64,000 nt of DNA, taken from Thioalkalivibrio sp. XN279 (lineage in GTDB: Bacteria; Pseudomonadota; Gammaproteobacteria; Steroidobacterales; XN24). How positions within the stretch are numbered: position 1 is the first letter of the stretch; each line of letters starts with the position of its first letter. The notes under the pieces are model-generated. The model saw nothing but the letters and a program-made list of their open reading frames with translations, was not told the origin of the DNA and searched no databases. The stretch is from NCBI RefSeq assembly GCF_011089885.1, contig NZ_JAANBD010000023.1:1-64000 (forward strand). Direction: 5' to 3'. The translations under genes were made by a program, and so were the position numbers. Below, in pieces: positions 24,074 to 32,786 of this stretch.

Positions 24074-25339
24074 ATGAGCGAGGCGCAGCTTGCCTTCTAT
24101 TACCTCGGCGTGGCGCTGGCGATCGGCCTGCTGATCGGCATCGAGCGCGGCTGGCATGAGCGCGAGGCCGGGGAGGGCCGGCGCATCGCCGGGGTCCGTA
24201 CCTACGGGCTGATTGGGCTGATGGGCGGCGTCCTGGCCTTGCTGGCGGAGCAACGCGGCACGCTCGTGCTGGGGCTGGCGTTTATCGGGCTGGCGGGTGC
24301 GCTCGCCGCCGTCTACGTGGTCAACCAGCAGCAGGGCGACGACGACGTCGGCATCACCAGCCTGGTCGCCGGACTGCTCACTTTCGCTTTCGGCGCCCTG
24401 GCCGCCACGGGCGAGGTCGCGCTTGCCGCGGCCGGCGGGGTCGTGACGACGCTGCTGTTGAGCCACAAGCCGGTGCTGCACCGCTGGGTCGGCAGCCTCG
24501 AGGCGGGTGAGCTGCAGGCCGCGATCAAGCTGCTGCTGATCTCGGTGGTGCTGCTGCCGATATTGCCCAACCAGGGGTTCGGGCCGTGGCAGGCGCTCAA
24601 TCCGTACGCCATCTGGTGGATGGTGGTGCTGATCGCGTTGATCTCCTTCGCCGGTTATGTCGCCATCAAGGTGGCCGGCGCCCGCCGCGGCACCGTGTTC
24701 ACTGGCCTGTTCGGCGGGCTGGCGTCCTCCACCGCCGTGACGCTGCACTTTTCCCGCATGTGCCGGCGCAAGTCCAGTGCGGCGCCGATCCTGGCCACCG
24801 GCATCCTGCTCGCCTGCGGCACCATGTTCCCGCGCATGCTGCTGGTCGCCAGCGTGCTCAATCCCGGCCTGTTCCAGCTGCTGGTGCTGCCTGCCGCGGT
24901 GATGGCGCTGATGGCCTACGGGCCGGCGGCCGCCTACTGGCGCGGTTCATCCAGCGACAACGTGGACTCGGACGCATTGCTGAAGAACCCGCTCGAGCTA
25001 CGCACCGCACTCGGCTTCGGCGTCCTGCTGGCGCTCGTCATGCTGCTCGGCAAGGCCTTGCGTCACTGGTTCGGGGCGGGCGGCGTGCTGGCGCTCGCCG
25101 CGGCCTCCGGTGTCGCGGACGTCGACGCCATCACGCTCTCCCTGGCGCGCATGACCCAGGACGACCTGGCGCTGCCGATCGCGGCCACCGGAATCGTCAT
25201 CGCCGCAGCGGTGAACAGCCTCGTCAAGGGCGGCATGGCCACCTTTATCGGCGGGCGCAGGATCGGCATGTATGTAGGCCTGCCGCTGCTGGTTGCTGCC
25301 GGTGCTGGTCTGCTGACGGTGTGGCTCTGGGTCTGGTAG
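24074..25339 (+). CDS. MgtC/SapB-DUF4010-type inner-membrane protein
   Basis: This 421-residue protein has about 12 membrane helices. The first carries the GLLIGIERGWHER motif and the RTYGLIGLMGG segment typical of MgtC/SapB N-domains; the second half, with GGLASSTAVTLHFSR, fits the DUF4010 family. These proteins are linked to magnesium or other ion homeostasis, but biochemistry is lacking for DUF4010. A magnesium transporter (MgtE) follows 173 bp downstream on the same strand. The ATG has TATATT six bases ahead and no ribosome site. Confidence 0.82.
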   Translation: MSEAQLAFYYLGVALAIGLLIGIERGWHEREAGEGRRIAGVRTYGLIGLMGGVLALLAEQRGTLVLGLAFIGLAGALAAVYVVNQQQGDDDVGITSLVAGLLTFAFGALAATGEVALAAAGGVVTTLLLSHKPVLHRWVGSLEAGELQAAIKLLLISVVLLPILPNQGFGPWQALNPYAIWWMVVLIALISFAGYVAIKVAGARRGTVFTGLFGGLASSTAVTLHFSRMCRRKSSAAPILATGILLACGTMFPRMLLVASVLNPGLFQLLVLPAAVMALMAYGPAAAYWRGSSSDNVDSDALLKNPLELRTALGFGVLLALVMLLGKALRHWFGAGGVLALAAASGVADVDAITLSLARMTQDDLALPIAATGIVIAAAVNSLVKGGMATFIGGRRIGMYVGLPLLVAAGAGLLTVWLWVW

Positions 25340-25512
25340 GGGATTCTCGTCCTGGGACAGCCCGGCCGGCCTGCATTGCCAATTACGCCCTGGCCCTGGT
25401 CTACGCAGCGTGCGCGGGAGAAACTGGCGACCCTGAGGGAGGCAGGCTGAGCTTTCGCCACGGCACTCCGCGTAAGATATCGGGGCCACGCCGAGTATAA
25501 GGGAGCCCCCCG

Positions 25513-26895
25513 ATGCAGCAGCCGGAGCACAGCGAGGACGTCGCCGAAGTCCTCGAGGAAATCACCCCCGAGCAGTGGCAGGTGATCCGTGCCGCCATCG
25601 CGGCGGAGGACGCGCTCGCGCTGAAGACGGCGCTCGAGCCCGTCCATCCGGCGGACATCGCCGACCTCCTCGAGCAGCTCGACTCGGAGCAGCGGACAAC
25701 TTTTCTCCGGCTCTACGCCTCGGAATTCGAAGGCGACATCCTCTCCGAGATCGACGAGTCGATCCGCGAGGAAGTCATCGAGGTCCTGCCGCCGGAGGTG
25801 CTGGCCGAGGCGGTGCGGGAGCTCGACTCGGACGACCTGGTGGACATCCTCGAGGACCTCGAGCAGCCCGAGCGCGACTTCATTCTCGACTCGCTGGAGA
25901 GCGAGGACCGCGAGGCGGTGCAGAGCGCCATGGCCTGGCCGGAGGGCTCGGCCGGCCGCCTGATGCAGGTGGAGACGGTCACCGCCCCCGAGCATTTCAG
26001 CGTCGGCGAGATGATCGACTACCTGCGCTCCGCCGAGTGGCTGCCCGACCAGTTCTATCACATCATCCTGGTCGATCCCGACGGCCATCCTACGGGCTAC
26101 GCCACGCTCGGGCGGGTGCTGGCCTCGCGGCGCGACGTGCTGCTGAAAGACATCACCGAGGAGAGCTTCCGCACCGTGAAAGCGGCGGAAGACGAGGCCG
26201 AGGTGGCACACCTGTTCAACAAGTACCACCTGATCTCGATGCCCGTCACCGACGAGTCCGGGCAGCTCGTCGGGGTGATCACCATCGACGACGCTATGAA
26301 CGTGCTCGACGAGGAGCTGGAAGAGGACATCCTGCGCCTGGCCGGCGTCAGCGAGGAGAGCTCGCTCAGCGACCGCATCTGGGACACCACGCGCGGGCGC
26401 TTCATATGGTTGTTCATCAACCTGCTGACAGCAATCTTCGCTTCCTTCGTGATCTCGTTGTTCGAGGAAGAGCTCGAGGCGATGGTGGCGCTGGCGGTGC
26501 TGATGCCGATCGTGGCCTCGATGGGCGGCAATGCCGGCACGCAGTCGATGACCGTGGCCGTGCGCGCCCTGGCCACGAGGGAGTTGACCGGCCAGAATGC
26601 ACGGCGCGTGCTATGGCGCGAGGTCGTGGTCGGCGTGCTGAACGGCGGCGCCTTCGGCATGATCATGTCCCTGGTCGTCGCGTACTGGTTCGGCGTCCCG
26701 ATGCTCGCGGCGGTCATCGCCATGGCCATGATGTTGACCCTGGCGGCGGCGGCCTTCGCCGGTATCGTGCTGCCGCTGGCGCTCGACAAGCTGGGCGTCG
26801 ATCCTGCGCTGGCATCGGGGCCCTTCGTTACCACGGTGACCGACGTGGTGGGGTTCTTCGCGTTCCTCGGGTTGGCGTCGCTGGTTCTGCTCTGA
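25513..26895 (+). CDS. mgtE: Magnesium transporter MgtE
   Basis: This 460-residue MgtE has the acidic N-domain (residues about 10-130, with repeated HPADIADLLEQL-type helices). Two CBS motifs follow (about 140-265), then the five-helix pore domain from about 290, with the signature VLMPIVASMGGNAGTQS. MgtE is a dimeric Mg2+-gated channel in the inner membrane; Mg2+ binding between CBS and N-domains closes it. AAGGGAG precedes the ATG. I checked the 173-bp leader for an M-box riboswitch and see none. Confidence 0.95.
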   Translation: MQQPEHSEDVAEVLEEITPEQWQVIRAAIAAEDALALKTALEPVHPADIADLLEQLDSEQRTTFLRLYASEFEGDILSEIDESIREEVIEVLPPEVLAEAVRELDSDDLVDILEDLEQPERDFILDSLESEDREAVQSAMAWPEGSAGRLMQVETVTAPEHFSVGEMIDYLRSAEWLPDQFYHIILVDPDGHPTGYATLGRVLASRRDVLLKDITEESFRTVKAAEDEAEVAHLFNKYHLISMPVTDESGQLVGVITIDDAMNVLDEELEEDILRLAGVSEESSLSDRIWDTTRGRFIWLFINLLTAIFASFVISLFEEELEAMVALAVLMPIVASMGGNAGTQSMTVAVRALATRELTGQNARRVLWREVVVGVLNGGAFGMIMSLVVAYWFGVPMLAAVIAMAMMLTLAAAAFAGIVLPLALDKLGVDPALASGPFVTTVTDVVGFFAFLGLASLVLL

Positions 26896-26924
26896 GGCCG
26901 TCGGGCGCAAGTGGGAGTCATGGC

Positions 26925-27797
26925 ATGAAATGGAAAGGTCGTCGCGGCAGCACGAATGTCGAGGACGCGCGCGGCCGGCGCGTGGCGGCGGGCGCCGGCG
27001 GGTTGGGCATGATCCTCAACCTGGTCGGCCGGACCTTCGGCATCAAGGGCATCCTGGTGCTGGTGGTGCTCGGTTTCATCGGCTGGCAGATGGGCCTGCT
27101 GGATCCTGCTGCGCTCATGGGCGGCGGCCAGGTGCAGGAGACGGCTTACCAGCCGAGCCCGGAAGAGCAGGAGCGCTTCGAGTTCGTGCGCGTCGTGCTG
27201 GCCGACACCGAAGACGTGTGGGCGCGGGAGTTCGAGCGTATCGGCCGGCAGTACGTCGAGCCCGGGCTGGTGATCTACAGCGGCCAGTACCCCACCGCCT
27301 GCGGCATGGGCGATGCGCGCATGGGACCGTTCTACTGCCCGGCGGACCGCAAGATCTACATCGACCTGACGTTCTACGATGAGCTGGCGCGGGCTTTCGA
27401 TGCGCCGGGCGATTTCGCCCAGGCCTACGTCATCGCCCACGAGGTCGGCCACCACGTGCAGAACCTGCTCGGCATCTCCGAGCAGGTCGCCGCGCTGCGT
27501 GGCCGCCCCGAGTACAACCAGAACTCCGTGCGCCTGGAACTCCAGGCCGACTACCTGGCCGGCGTGTGGGCCCACCACAACCACCAGTACCTGGAGCACG
27601 GCGACATCGAAGAGGCGATGCGCGCCGCGAACCAGATCGGCGACGACGCCATCCAGCAGCGCACCCAGGGCCGGATCGCGCCCCATGCCTTCACTCACGG
27701 CAGTTCCGAGCAGCGTATGCGCTGGTTCAAGCGCGGCCTGGAGAGCGGCCGGGTCGAGGAAGGCGACACCTTCGAACCGGCCTACGAGCGGCTTTGA
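26925..27797 (+). CDS. YpfJ-family neutral zinc metallopeptidase
   Basis: This 290-residue protein has a glycine-rich N-terminus, one membrane helix (about residues 38-58) and a periplasmic zinc-peptidase domain. The catalytic HExxH is HEVGHH (His172, Glu173, His176), and the downstream ELQADYLAGVWAH stretch supplies the third ligand region. Cysteines at about 126 and 138 may form a disulfide. Length and layout match the KPN_02809/YpfJ family. Physiological substrate unknown. It is co-directional with mgtE. Confidence 0.9.
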   Translation: MKWKGRRGSTNVEDARGRRVAAGAGGLGMILNLVGRTFGIKGILVLVVLGFIGWQMGLLDPAALMGGGQVQETAYQPSPEEQERFEFVRVVLADTEDVWAREFERIGRQYVEPGLVIYSGQYPTACGMGDARMGPFYCPADRKIYIDLTFYDELARAFDAPGDFAQAYVIAHEVGHHVQNLLGISEQVAALRGRPEYNQNSVRLELQADYLAGVWAHHNHQYLEHGDIEEAMRAANQIGDDAIQQRTQGRIAPHAFTHGSSEQRMRWFKRGLESGRVEEGDTFEPAYERL

Positions 27798-27815
27798 CGG
27801 GGCTCCGCCCGCAGC

Positions 27816-28850
27816 GTGGAAAGTTTTTTTCAACAACTGGCGCTGCCGTGGATCGGCGCCGCATTCCTGCTCTCCGGCGTGGTGATCGCCGTGGTCGGCA
27901 CGATACTCACCGGGGTGGTCGACCGGCTTGCCGACCGGACGCGCCTGGGCGAAGCAATCAGCGGCGGACTGATGCTGGGCGCCACCACGTCGTTGCCGGA
28001 TATCGTCGTCTCGGCCTCCGCCGCCGCCTCGGGGCACGCCGAGCTCGCCGTGAGCAACGCCCTGGGCGGTATCGCGGTGCAGACAGTGTTCCTGGTCATG
28101 GCGGACATCGCCTACCGGCGCGCCAATCTCGAGCATGCCGCGGCGTCGCTGACCAACCTGTTCAGCGCCACGCTGCTCATCATGCTGCTCGCTACGTCGC
28201 TGCTGGCCGCGACCGGGCCCGAGATGGCGCTGTGGGCGATTCACCCGGCTACGCCGGCGCTGTTCGTGATCTACCTGCTGGTGCAGCGGATGGCGGCACG
28301 CCACCGTGACGATCCGGCCTGGTATCCCGCGGAGACCAGGGAGACCGTTCCGGACGAGCCGGAGGCGCGGAACGTCCGCGCCTCGCTGGCAGGGTTATGG
28401 CTGCGCTTCGCCGGCGCCGCGCTGACTGTCGCGGTCGCGGGCTACGTGGTAGCGCAAAGCGGTATCACGCTCACGGAGAAGACCGGGCTCTCGAGCAGCC
28501 TGGTCGGCGTGATGTTCACCGGCTTCACCACCTCCTGCGCGGAGCTGGTGGTCGCGATCGCCGCCGTGCGCCGGGGCGCGCTCACCCTGGCAGTCGGCGG
28601 CGTCATCGGCGGCAACGCCTTCGACGCCCTCCTGATTCCCATCAGCGACCTCGCCTACCGCGAAGGTTCGGTGTATCACGCGCTTCCCGACCGGCCCATG
28701 TTCCTCATGGCCGTGACCATACTCATGACCACGGTGCTGCTGCTGGGCCTGTTGCGGCGCCAGAGGCGCGGCATCGCCAACATCGGCTTCGAGGGCTCCA
28801 TCGTACTGCTGCTCTACGCCGGGATGGTGGCGTACCTGGTGTTCTCATGA
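27816..28850 (+). CDS. CaCA-family cation antiporter (Na+/Ca2+ exchanger type)
   Basis: This 344-residue inner-membrane protein has two inverted repeats. The alpha-1 motif is MLGATTSLPDIVVSASAA and the alpha-2 motif FTGFTTSCAELVVAIAAV; each has the conserved G-T-S and acidic (D/E) residue lining the ion pathway. The start codon is GTG at 27816. It is divergent in sequence from the antiporters at 59440 and 62785. Its stop overlaps the next ATG (ATGA). Confidence 0.87.
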   Translation: MESFFQQLALPWIGAAFLLSGVVIAVVGTILTGVVDRLADRTRLGEAISGGLMLGATTSLPDIVVSASAAASGHAELAVSNALGGIAVQTVFLVMADIAYRRANLEHAAASLTNLFSATLLIMLLATSLLAATGPEMALWAIHPATPALFVIYLLVQRMAARHRDDPAWYPAETRETVPDEPEARNVRASLAGLWLRFAGAALTVAVAGYVVAQSGITLTEKTGLSSSLVGVMFTGFTTSCAELVVAIAAVRRGALTLAVGGVIGGNAFDALLIPISDLAYREGSVYHALPDRPMFLMAVTILMTTVLLLGLLRRQRRGIANIGFEGSIVLLLYAGMVAYLVFS

Positions 28851-29758
28851 GGACCGCCTGCAAGGCCCTCGCGGCGTTGTTGATCTTCGGCCAGGCCGCG
28901 GCGGCTGAAGTGCATACGCTCGCTGAAGGCCCGTTGCGCATCCAGATCGATGCGGCGACGGACGGTGACGCGGCTGAGTTCGGGCCGCGCTTCGATCGCA
29001 CCGCCGTGGTGCGCAGCGTGCAGCTGGATGGCGTCGAGCTGCTCGGTCCGTGGGGGCTCAGCGACGAGTTCGGTCTCTTCGGCGATGGCGTGCTCGGCTA
29101 TGAAACTGCGGGCATCGGCGAGACCTTCCTCAAGATCGGGGTGGGGCGGCTGTTGCGCGACACGGCCGCGAGCTACCAGTTTGCGCATCCCTATCCCGTG
29201 GACCAGTTGTTCCCCGTCGAGACGACACCCGGTGCCGCATCGCTCTCAGTCAGCCAGCGCTCTGAGGGCGACGGCCCCTGGCAGTACCTTTACCGCAAGT
29301 CCTACGCGCTGGCCGGCGCGGACGGTCTCACCATCCACTATGAGCTGACCAACACCGGCCCCACGGCTTGGACCTTCGAGCACTACAACCACCACTGGTT
29401 CCGGCTGGATGGCGCGGCGGTCGGTCCGGGGTACGCAGTGGTCACCGGCTTCGACCTGCCGCAGGCCGAGACCGCCTTCCGGCATGCGCCGCGTTCGCTC
29501 CACATGCAGGCGCCGCTCGCGCCCGGCGGCGCCGCCTACTACGCCGGCGACCTCGTCGGCGTGCCGGCCGCTGCGAACACGTTCACGGTCCAGGTCGATG
29601 GCGCCGTCCTGGTGCACTACCAGGCCGAATTCACGCCGCACCGCCTTGCCCTGTACGCTGCAGAAGACGGCTTCTGCCCGGAGGTCTTCATGCGCGCGGC
29701 CCTCGAGCCGGGCGAGACCGTCAGCTGGTCGGCGACCTACCGCTTCCGCACGAACTGA
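28847..29758 (+). CDS. Secreted aldose-1-epimerase-like (galactose mutarotase fold) protein
   Basis: This 303-residue precursor has a signal peptide ending near AAA-EV. The mature part is beta-rich with a YRKSYALAGADGLTIHYELTN segment and NHHWFRLDG, resembling the galactose mutarotase-like fold, where a His pair and a Glu act. The 3' end overlaps the convergent glycosidase by 22 bp. A sugar substrate is plausible given that neighbour, but the catalytic set is not certain. Confidence 0.65.
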   Translation: MRTACKALAALLIFGQAAAAEVHTLAEGPLRIQIDAATDGDAAEFGPRFDRTAVVRSVQLDGVELLGPWGLSDEFGLFGDGVLGYETAGIGETFLKIGVGRLLRDTAASYQFAHPYPVDQLFPVETTPGAASLSVSQRSEGDGPWQYLYRKSYALAGADGLTIHYELTNTGPTAWTFEHYNHHWFRLDGAAVGPGYAVVTGFDLPQAETAFRHAPRSLHMQAPLAPGGAAYYAGDLVGVPAAANTFTVQVDGAVLVHYQAEFTPHRLALYAAEDGFCPEVFMRAALEPGETVSWSATYRFRTN

Positions 29759-31524
29759 ATGCTGTCCAGGTAAACCGTGACTGAGCTGCGTTGCCCGGTC
29801 AGGGTCACGACGAAGCCGGTCTTGAGGCTCGACAGGTCGACCTTTTTCAGCGGGATGCGATAGCGGCGCCATTCCTGCTCGAGCACGATCCCCTCGACTT
29901 TCGCCTGGCCCGAATCCGGATGCGCGGCGTCTGCGCCGAGGAGCCCGACGCCGAAGCCGACCTGCTCGCCGCCGAATTCACCGCGCGCCCACAACTCGAG
30001 ATGCGTGGCGCCCGTGAGGTCATAGCCGCCGTCCTGGTCGCCCCAGTTGTTGGGGGGATGCTGCCAGGCCACCCCCGCCCAGCCGAACTCGCCGCTGTAA
30101 CGCAGCTTGATGCAGGCCTTGCCGGCATGACAGTTCTCGGCGTGGGCGCCGTCCAGCGTCAGCGACTCGGTGCCGCCCATCCAGCCGGAGGGCGCCCAGG
30201 GCATGCCCTCGAAGCCGTCGTGGTAGACGAAGAACGGCAGCTGCGTGCGCACCTCGCCTTTGACCCGCAGTGGCAGGTTGGCCGTGGCTGCGTTGCCGTT
30301 CTCGTCGTAGGCGTAGAGGAAAAGCCGGTAAGCGCCCGGCTCGCGCGGCATGCGCACCGCTGCGCCCTCGACGCCGCTCTCGAGGATGGCGTCTTCGATA
30401 TCCGGCAGCACGGGCCGAAAATCACCGCCGGTCAGGTAGTCCCCGGATTCCTGCCGCAGCGCCCAGCGTGCGCGCAGCGGCCCGCCTTCAGGATCCTCGA
30501 TCGCGGCGGTGACGCGCACGCGCGCGCCCGGGTCCACCTCGGCATCGCCAACCAGCACCAGCGGCGCCACGGTCGGCGCGCGGTCCTGCGGTGCCGCGCC
30601 CGACCACAGCTCGGTCATGGCATCGATAGCGCCGAGCTTCGCGCCGTCCTCGAGGAACATGCCGAACCACGTGCTGGTGCCTTCCATCTTGGCGCCCCAG
30701 TTGAAAGCGTAGGCGCCTAGCGCGAGACCGGGCGCGCCGGCCACGGCCTGCGTGTAGGCATGGCGGTAGAAGGCGGCCTTTTCGCTGCTGGTCTGCTCGA
30801 TGGGCGCGCCCCACGCGGTCTTGCCCGCCTCCCAGGGGCCGATGGGGCCGAACTCCGTGAGCACATAGGGTTTGGTGCCGCCGGCCTCGTGGTAGCGCTC
30901 GGGCAGGGACGGTGCACCACCATAGGAATTGATGCCGTGAATATCGATGGCGGAGAGGCCGCGCACGCTCTTCACCCGCTCCCCGCCGATCTCCGCCGTC
31001 ACCGTCATGGTCGGGTGCAGCGGGTCGAGTTCCTTGACCATGGCGGCGACTTCATTCACCGCGGCCCAGATGCGGGGATCGTCGCCCTCGCCGAAGCCCT
31101 CCATCTCGTTGCCGATGCCCCACAGCAGCAGCGCCGGGTGATCGCGGTAACGCAGCACGGCCTGGCGGGCGCGCTCGAGTTGCTGCGCGACCTGCTCGGG
31201 GTCGCCGTAATCGAAGCCGTGGCGCTCGTGGCCCAGCCAGATGCCGACGGTCACCGTCATGCCGAGCGCATGCGCCTCGTCGAGCAGGGCGTCGAGGTCG
31301 TCCGCGCCCCAGGTGCGCACGGAATTTGCGCCGGCCGCTGCGAGTTGCTGCAATGAGCCGGCCCCGCCGGCGCCGCGAATGAAGTACGGCTCGCCGCCGC
31401 GCAGCAATTGCCAGCCCTCTTCGGTCTCCCGCAGTTCCACCGGGATGGCCTGTGCGGACGCAACAGACGGCAGCAACGCCAGGCTGCCCAAGAGCAGGAA
31501 GAGGGCAATTGCACGCATGGTCAT
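29737..31524 (-). CDS. Secreted TIM-barrel glycoside hydrolase (GH2-like)
   Basis: This 595-residue precursor has a signal peptide (to about residue 25) and a TIM barrel with the clan-A motif WGIGNEMEG (acid/base Glu near 141) and VLTEFGP (nucleophile Glu near 224). A bacterial Ig-like region (about 330-420) and a C-terminal jelly-roll carbohydrate-binding-like domain (about 430-590) follow. Lack of the N-terminal GH2 sandwich makes it nearer to GH2-TIM or glucanosyltransferase-type enzymes. Its ATG overlaps the HIT gene stop (ATGA). It would act in the periplasm or outside the cell. Confidence 0.82.
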   Translation of the reverse strand: MTMRAIALFLLLGSLALLPSVASAQAIPVELRETEEGWQLLRGGEPYFIRGAGGAGSLQQLAAAGANSVRTWGADDLDALLDEAHALGMTVTVGIWLGHERHGFDYGDPEQVAQQLERARQAVLRYRDHPALLLWGIGNEMEGFGEGDDPRIWAAVNEVAAMVKELDPLHPTMTVTAEIGGERVKSVRGLSAIDIHGINSYGGAPSLPERYHEAGGTKPYVLTEFGPIGPWEAGKTAWGAPIEQTSSEKAAFYRHAYTQAVAGAPGLALGAYAFNWGAKMEGTSTWFGMFLEDGAKLGAIDAMTELWSGAAPQDRAPTVAPLVLVGDAEVDPGARVRVTAAIEDPEGGPLRARWALRQESGDYLTGGDFRPVLPDIEDAILESGVEGAAVRMPREPGAYRLFLYAYDENGNAATANLPLRVKGEVRTQLPFFVYHDGFEGMPWAPSGWMGGTESLTLDGAHAENCHAGKACIKLRYSGEFGWAGVAWQHPPNNWGDQDGGYDLTGATHLELWARGEFGGEQVGFGVGLLGADAAHPDSGQAKVEGIVLEQEWRRYRIPLKKVDLSSLKTGFVVTLTGQRSSVTVYLDSIQFVRKR

Positions 31525-31946
31525 CCGCTATGCAGCGCTGCTGCTGCAATAAAGCCGGCGATTTCCCTGGTCTTCTCCGGGTCCCAGGCAGGGCCCGGCG
31601 GCAGGCTGCCCCACACCACGCCCGGCCAGCACGGATCGCCGGGGTGGCGCCCCACGACGTGGACGTGCAGTTGCGGCACCAGGTTGCCGATGGCCGCTAC
31701 GTTGATCTTCTGCGCGCCGAGCGACTGCTTCAGGTAACGGGCCAGCGTGTCGATCTCGGTGTCGAGCGCCTGGCGACTGTGCGCATCCAGCTCATAAAGC
31801 TCGCGTACATCGGCGCCCACTTCCGGCACCAGTATCAGCCAGGGCAGGCTCGCGTTCCGGTGCAGCAGGACGTGACTGAGGGATAAGCGGCCGACCTCGT
31901 GGCAGTCGGCCAGCAGCTGGGGATGGATCTCGAAGGCGCTGCTCAA
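31521..31946 (-). CDS. HIT-family nucleotide hydrolase/transferase
   Basis: This protein of about 141 residues contains the histidine triad QLHVHVVGRH near its C-terminal third, the catalytic site of HIT hydrolases acting on AMP-linked or dinucleotide substrates. The longer frame to 32000 has an arginine-rich, unlikely start. I chose TTG 31946, which overlaps the amidohydrolase stop as TTGA and has GGGAA upstream. It lies between two enzymes in a three-gene coupled unit. Confidence 0.82.
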   Translation of the reverse strand: MSSAFEIHPQLLADCHEVGRLSLSHVLLHRNASLPWLILVPEVGADVRELYELDAHSRQALDTEIDTLARYLKQSLGAQKINVAAIGNLVPQLHVHVVGRHPGDPCWPGVVWGSLPPGPAWDPEKTREIAGFIAAAALHSG

Positions 31947-32767
31947 GCCGTTCCCGCGTCGCCGACGTCGATCTTGAACAGCCGGGCGGCATTGCGCCAC
32001 GCGATGCCTTCTTTCGCTTCGTCCGCCAGCTCAAGGCTGTCGAAGAAGCGCCGGTAGGTGGGCATCCCGGCGAGCGGCCAGTCCGTGCCGTACATGAGCT
32101 GCTTCCCGGGATCACCCATGTAGCTGATCATGTCGCGTACCCGCTGCACCATGTAACGCTCGAACTCGTAGTGGAAGTCGCCCAGCGTCAGGCCGGAGAT
32201 GTCGGCCAGGACGTTGTCGTTCTTGTACAGCACCTCGGCGGCGTCCTGGAACCACGGGTTGCCGAGGTGGCAGATGACGAATCTCACGTCCGGGTAATCC
32301 ACCGCGACGTCGTCCACCAGCAGCGGATGCGCCTGCCTGACCTTGGCGTGCTTGGAGTAGGTGTCGCCGCAATGGATCATCACCGGCACGTCGTATTTCG
32401 CCGCGATGCGAAAGACGCTCTCCAGCGATGGGTCGTTGATGGCGTAGCGGTCATAGCCGGGGTAGAGCTTGATGCCCTTCACCAGGCCGTCGCGGATGCG
32501 CTCCTCCAGGTTGAAGAGGTCGGTGCGCTCCTCAGGGTCGCGCCAGCGCAGCCCCTCGATGATGGTGATGCGCGGATCACCGTCGACGGCGCGGATCACT
32601 TCGTCGACGTGCGGTCGCTGCGCGTTGACCTTGTAAGAGGTCAGCACCACCGCATGGTCTACGCCGTTCTCCTCCATGGCGGCATAGAGCTCGGCCAGGG
32701 CATCGTCGACGGTGCGTTGGCGGTTCTCGTCGTAGGTGTTCAGGTGTACATGGCAGTCGATCAGCAT
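31943..32767 (-). CDS. Amidohydrolase-2 family metal-dependent hydrolase
   Basis: This 274-residue TIM-barrel protein begins MLIDCHVHLN, the HxH metal motif. VMIHCGDTY and VICHLGNPW provide later histidines, and YGTDWPL the final Asp, all as in the amidohydrolase-2 (ACMSD/decarboxylase-like) group. Members hydrolyse C-N bonds or decarboxylate aromatic acids; the substrate is unknown here. ATG 32767 has TAACAT six bases ahead and no Shine-Dalgarno. It heads the operon with HIT and the glycosidase. Confidence 0.87.
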   Translation of the reverse strand: MLIDCHVHLNTYDENRQRTVDDALAELYAAMEENGVDHAVVLTSYKVNAQRPHVDEVIRAVDGDPRITIIEGLRWRDPEERTDLFNLEERIRDGLVKGIKLYPGYDRYAINDPSLESVFRIAAKYDVPVMIHCGDTYSKHAKVRQAHPLLVDDVAVDYPDVRFVICHLGNPWFQDAAEVLYKNDNVLADISGLTLGDFHYEFERYMVQRVRDMISYMGDPGKQLMYGTDWPLAGMPTYRRFFDSLELADEAKEGIAWRNAARLFKIDVGDAGTA

Positions 32768-32773
32768 GCGTCT

Positions 32774-32779
32774 ATGTTA
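32774..32779 (-). promoter_or_regulatory. -10-like box of a possibly leaderless mRNA
   Basis: Minus-strand TAACAT ends six bases before ATG 32767, in a 19-bp gap behind the winged-helix/TPR gene. No ribosome site is present and the -35 region is weak. Confidence 0.38.
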
Positions 32780-32786
32780 ACGCGGA

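Noticed and set aside
25340-25512. M-box riboswitch before mgtE
   Set aside because: The leader lacks the conserved M-box helices and core; only a plain ribosome site is visible.
26097-28304. 735-residue minus-strand open frame
   Set aside because: Antisense to mgtE, the YpfJ-like gene and the CaCA gene; low-complexity His/Gln/Arg composition.
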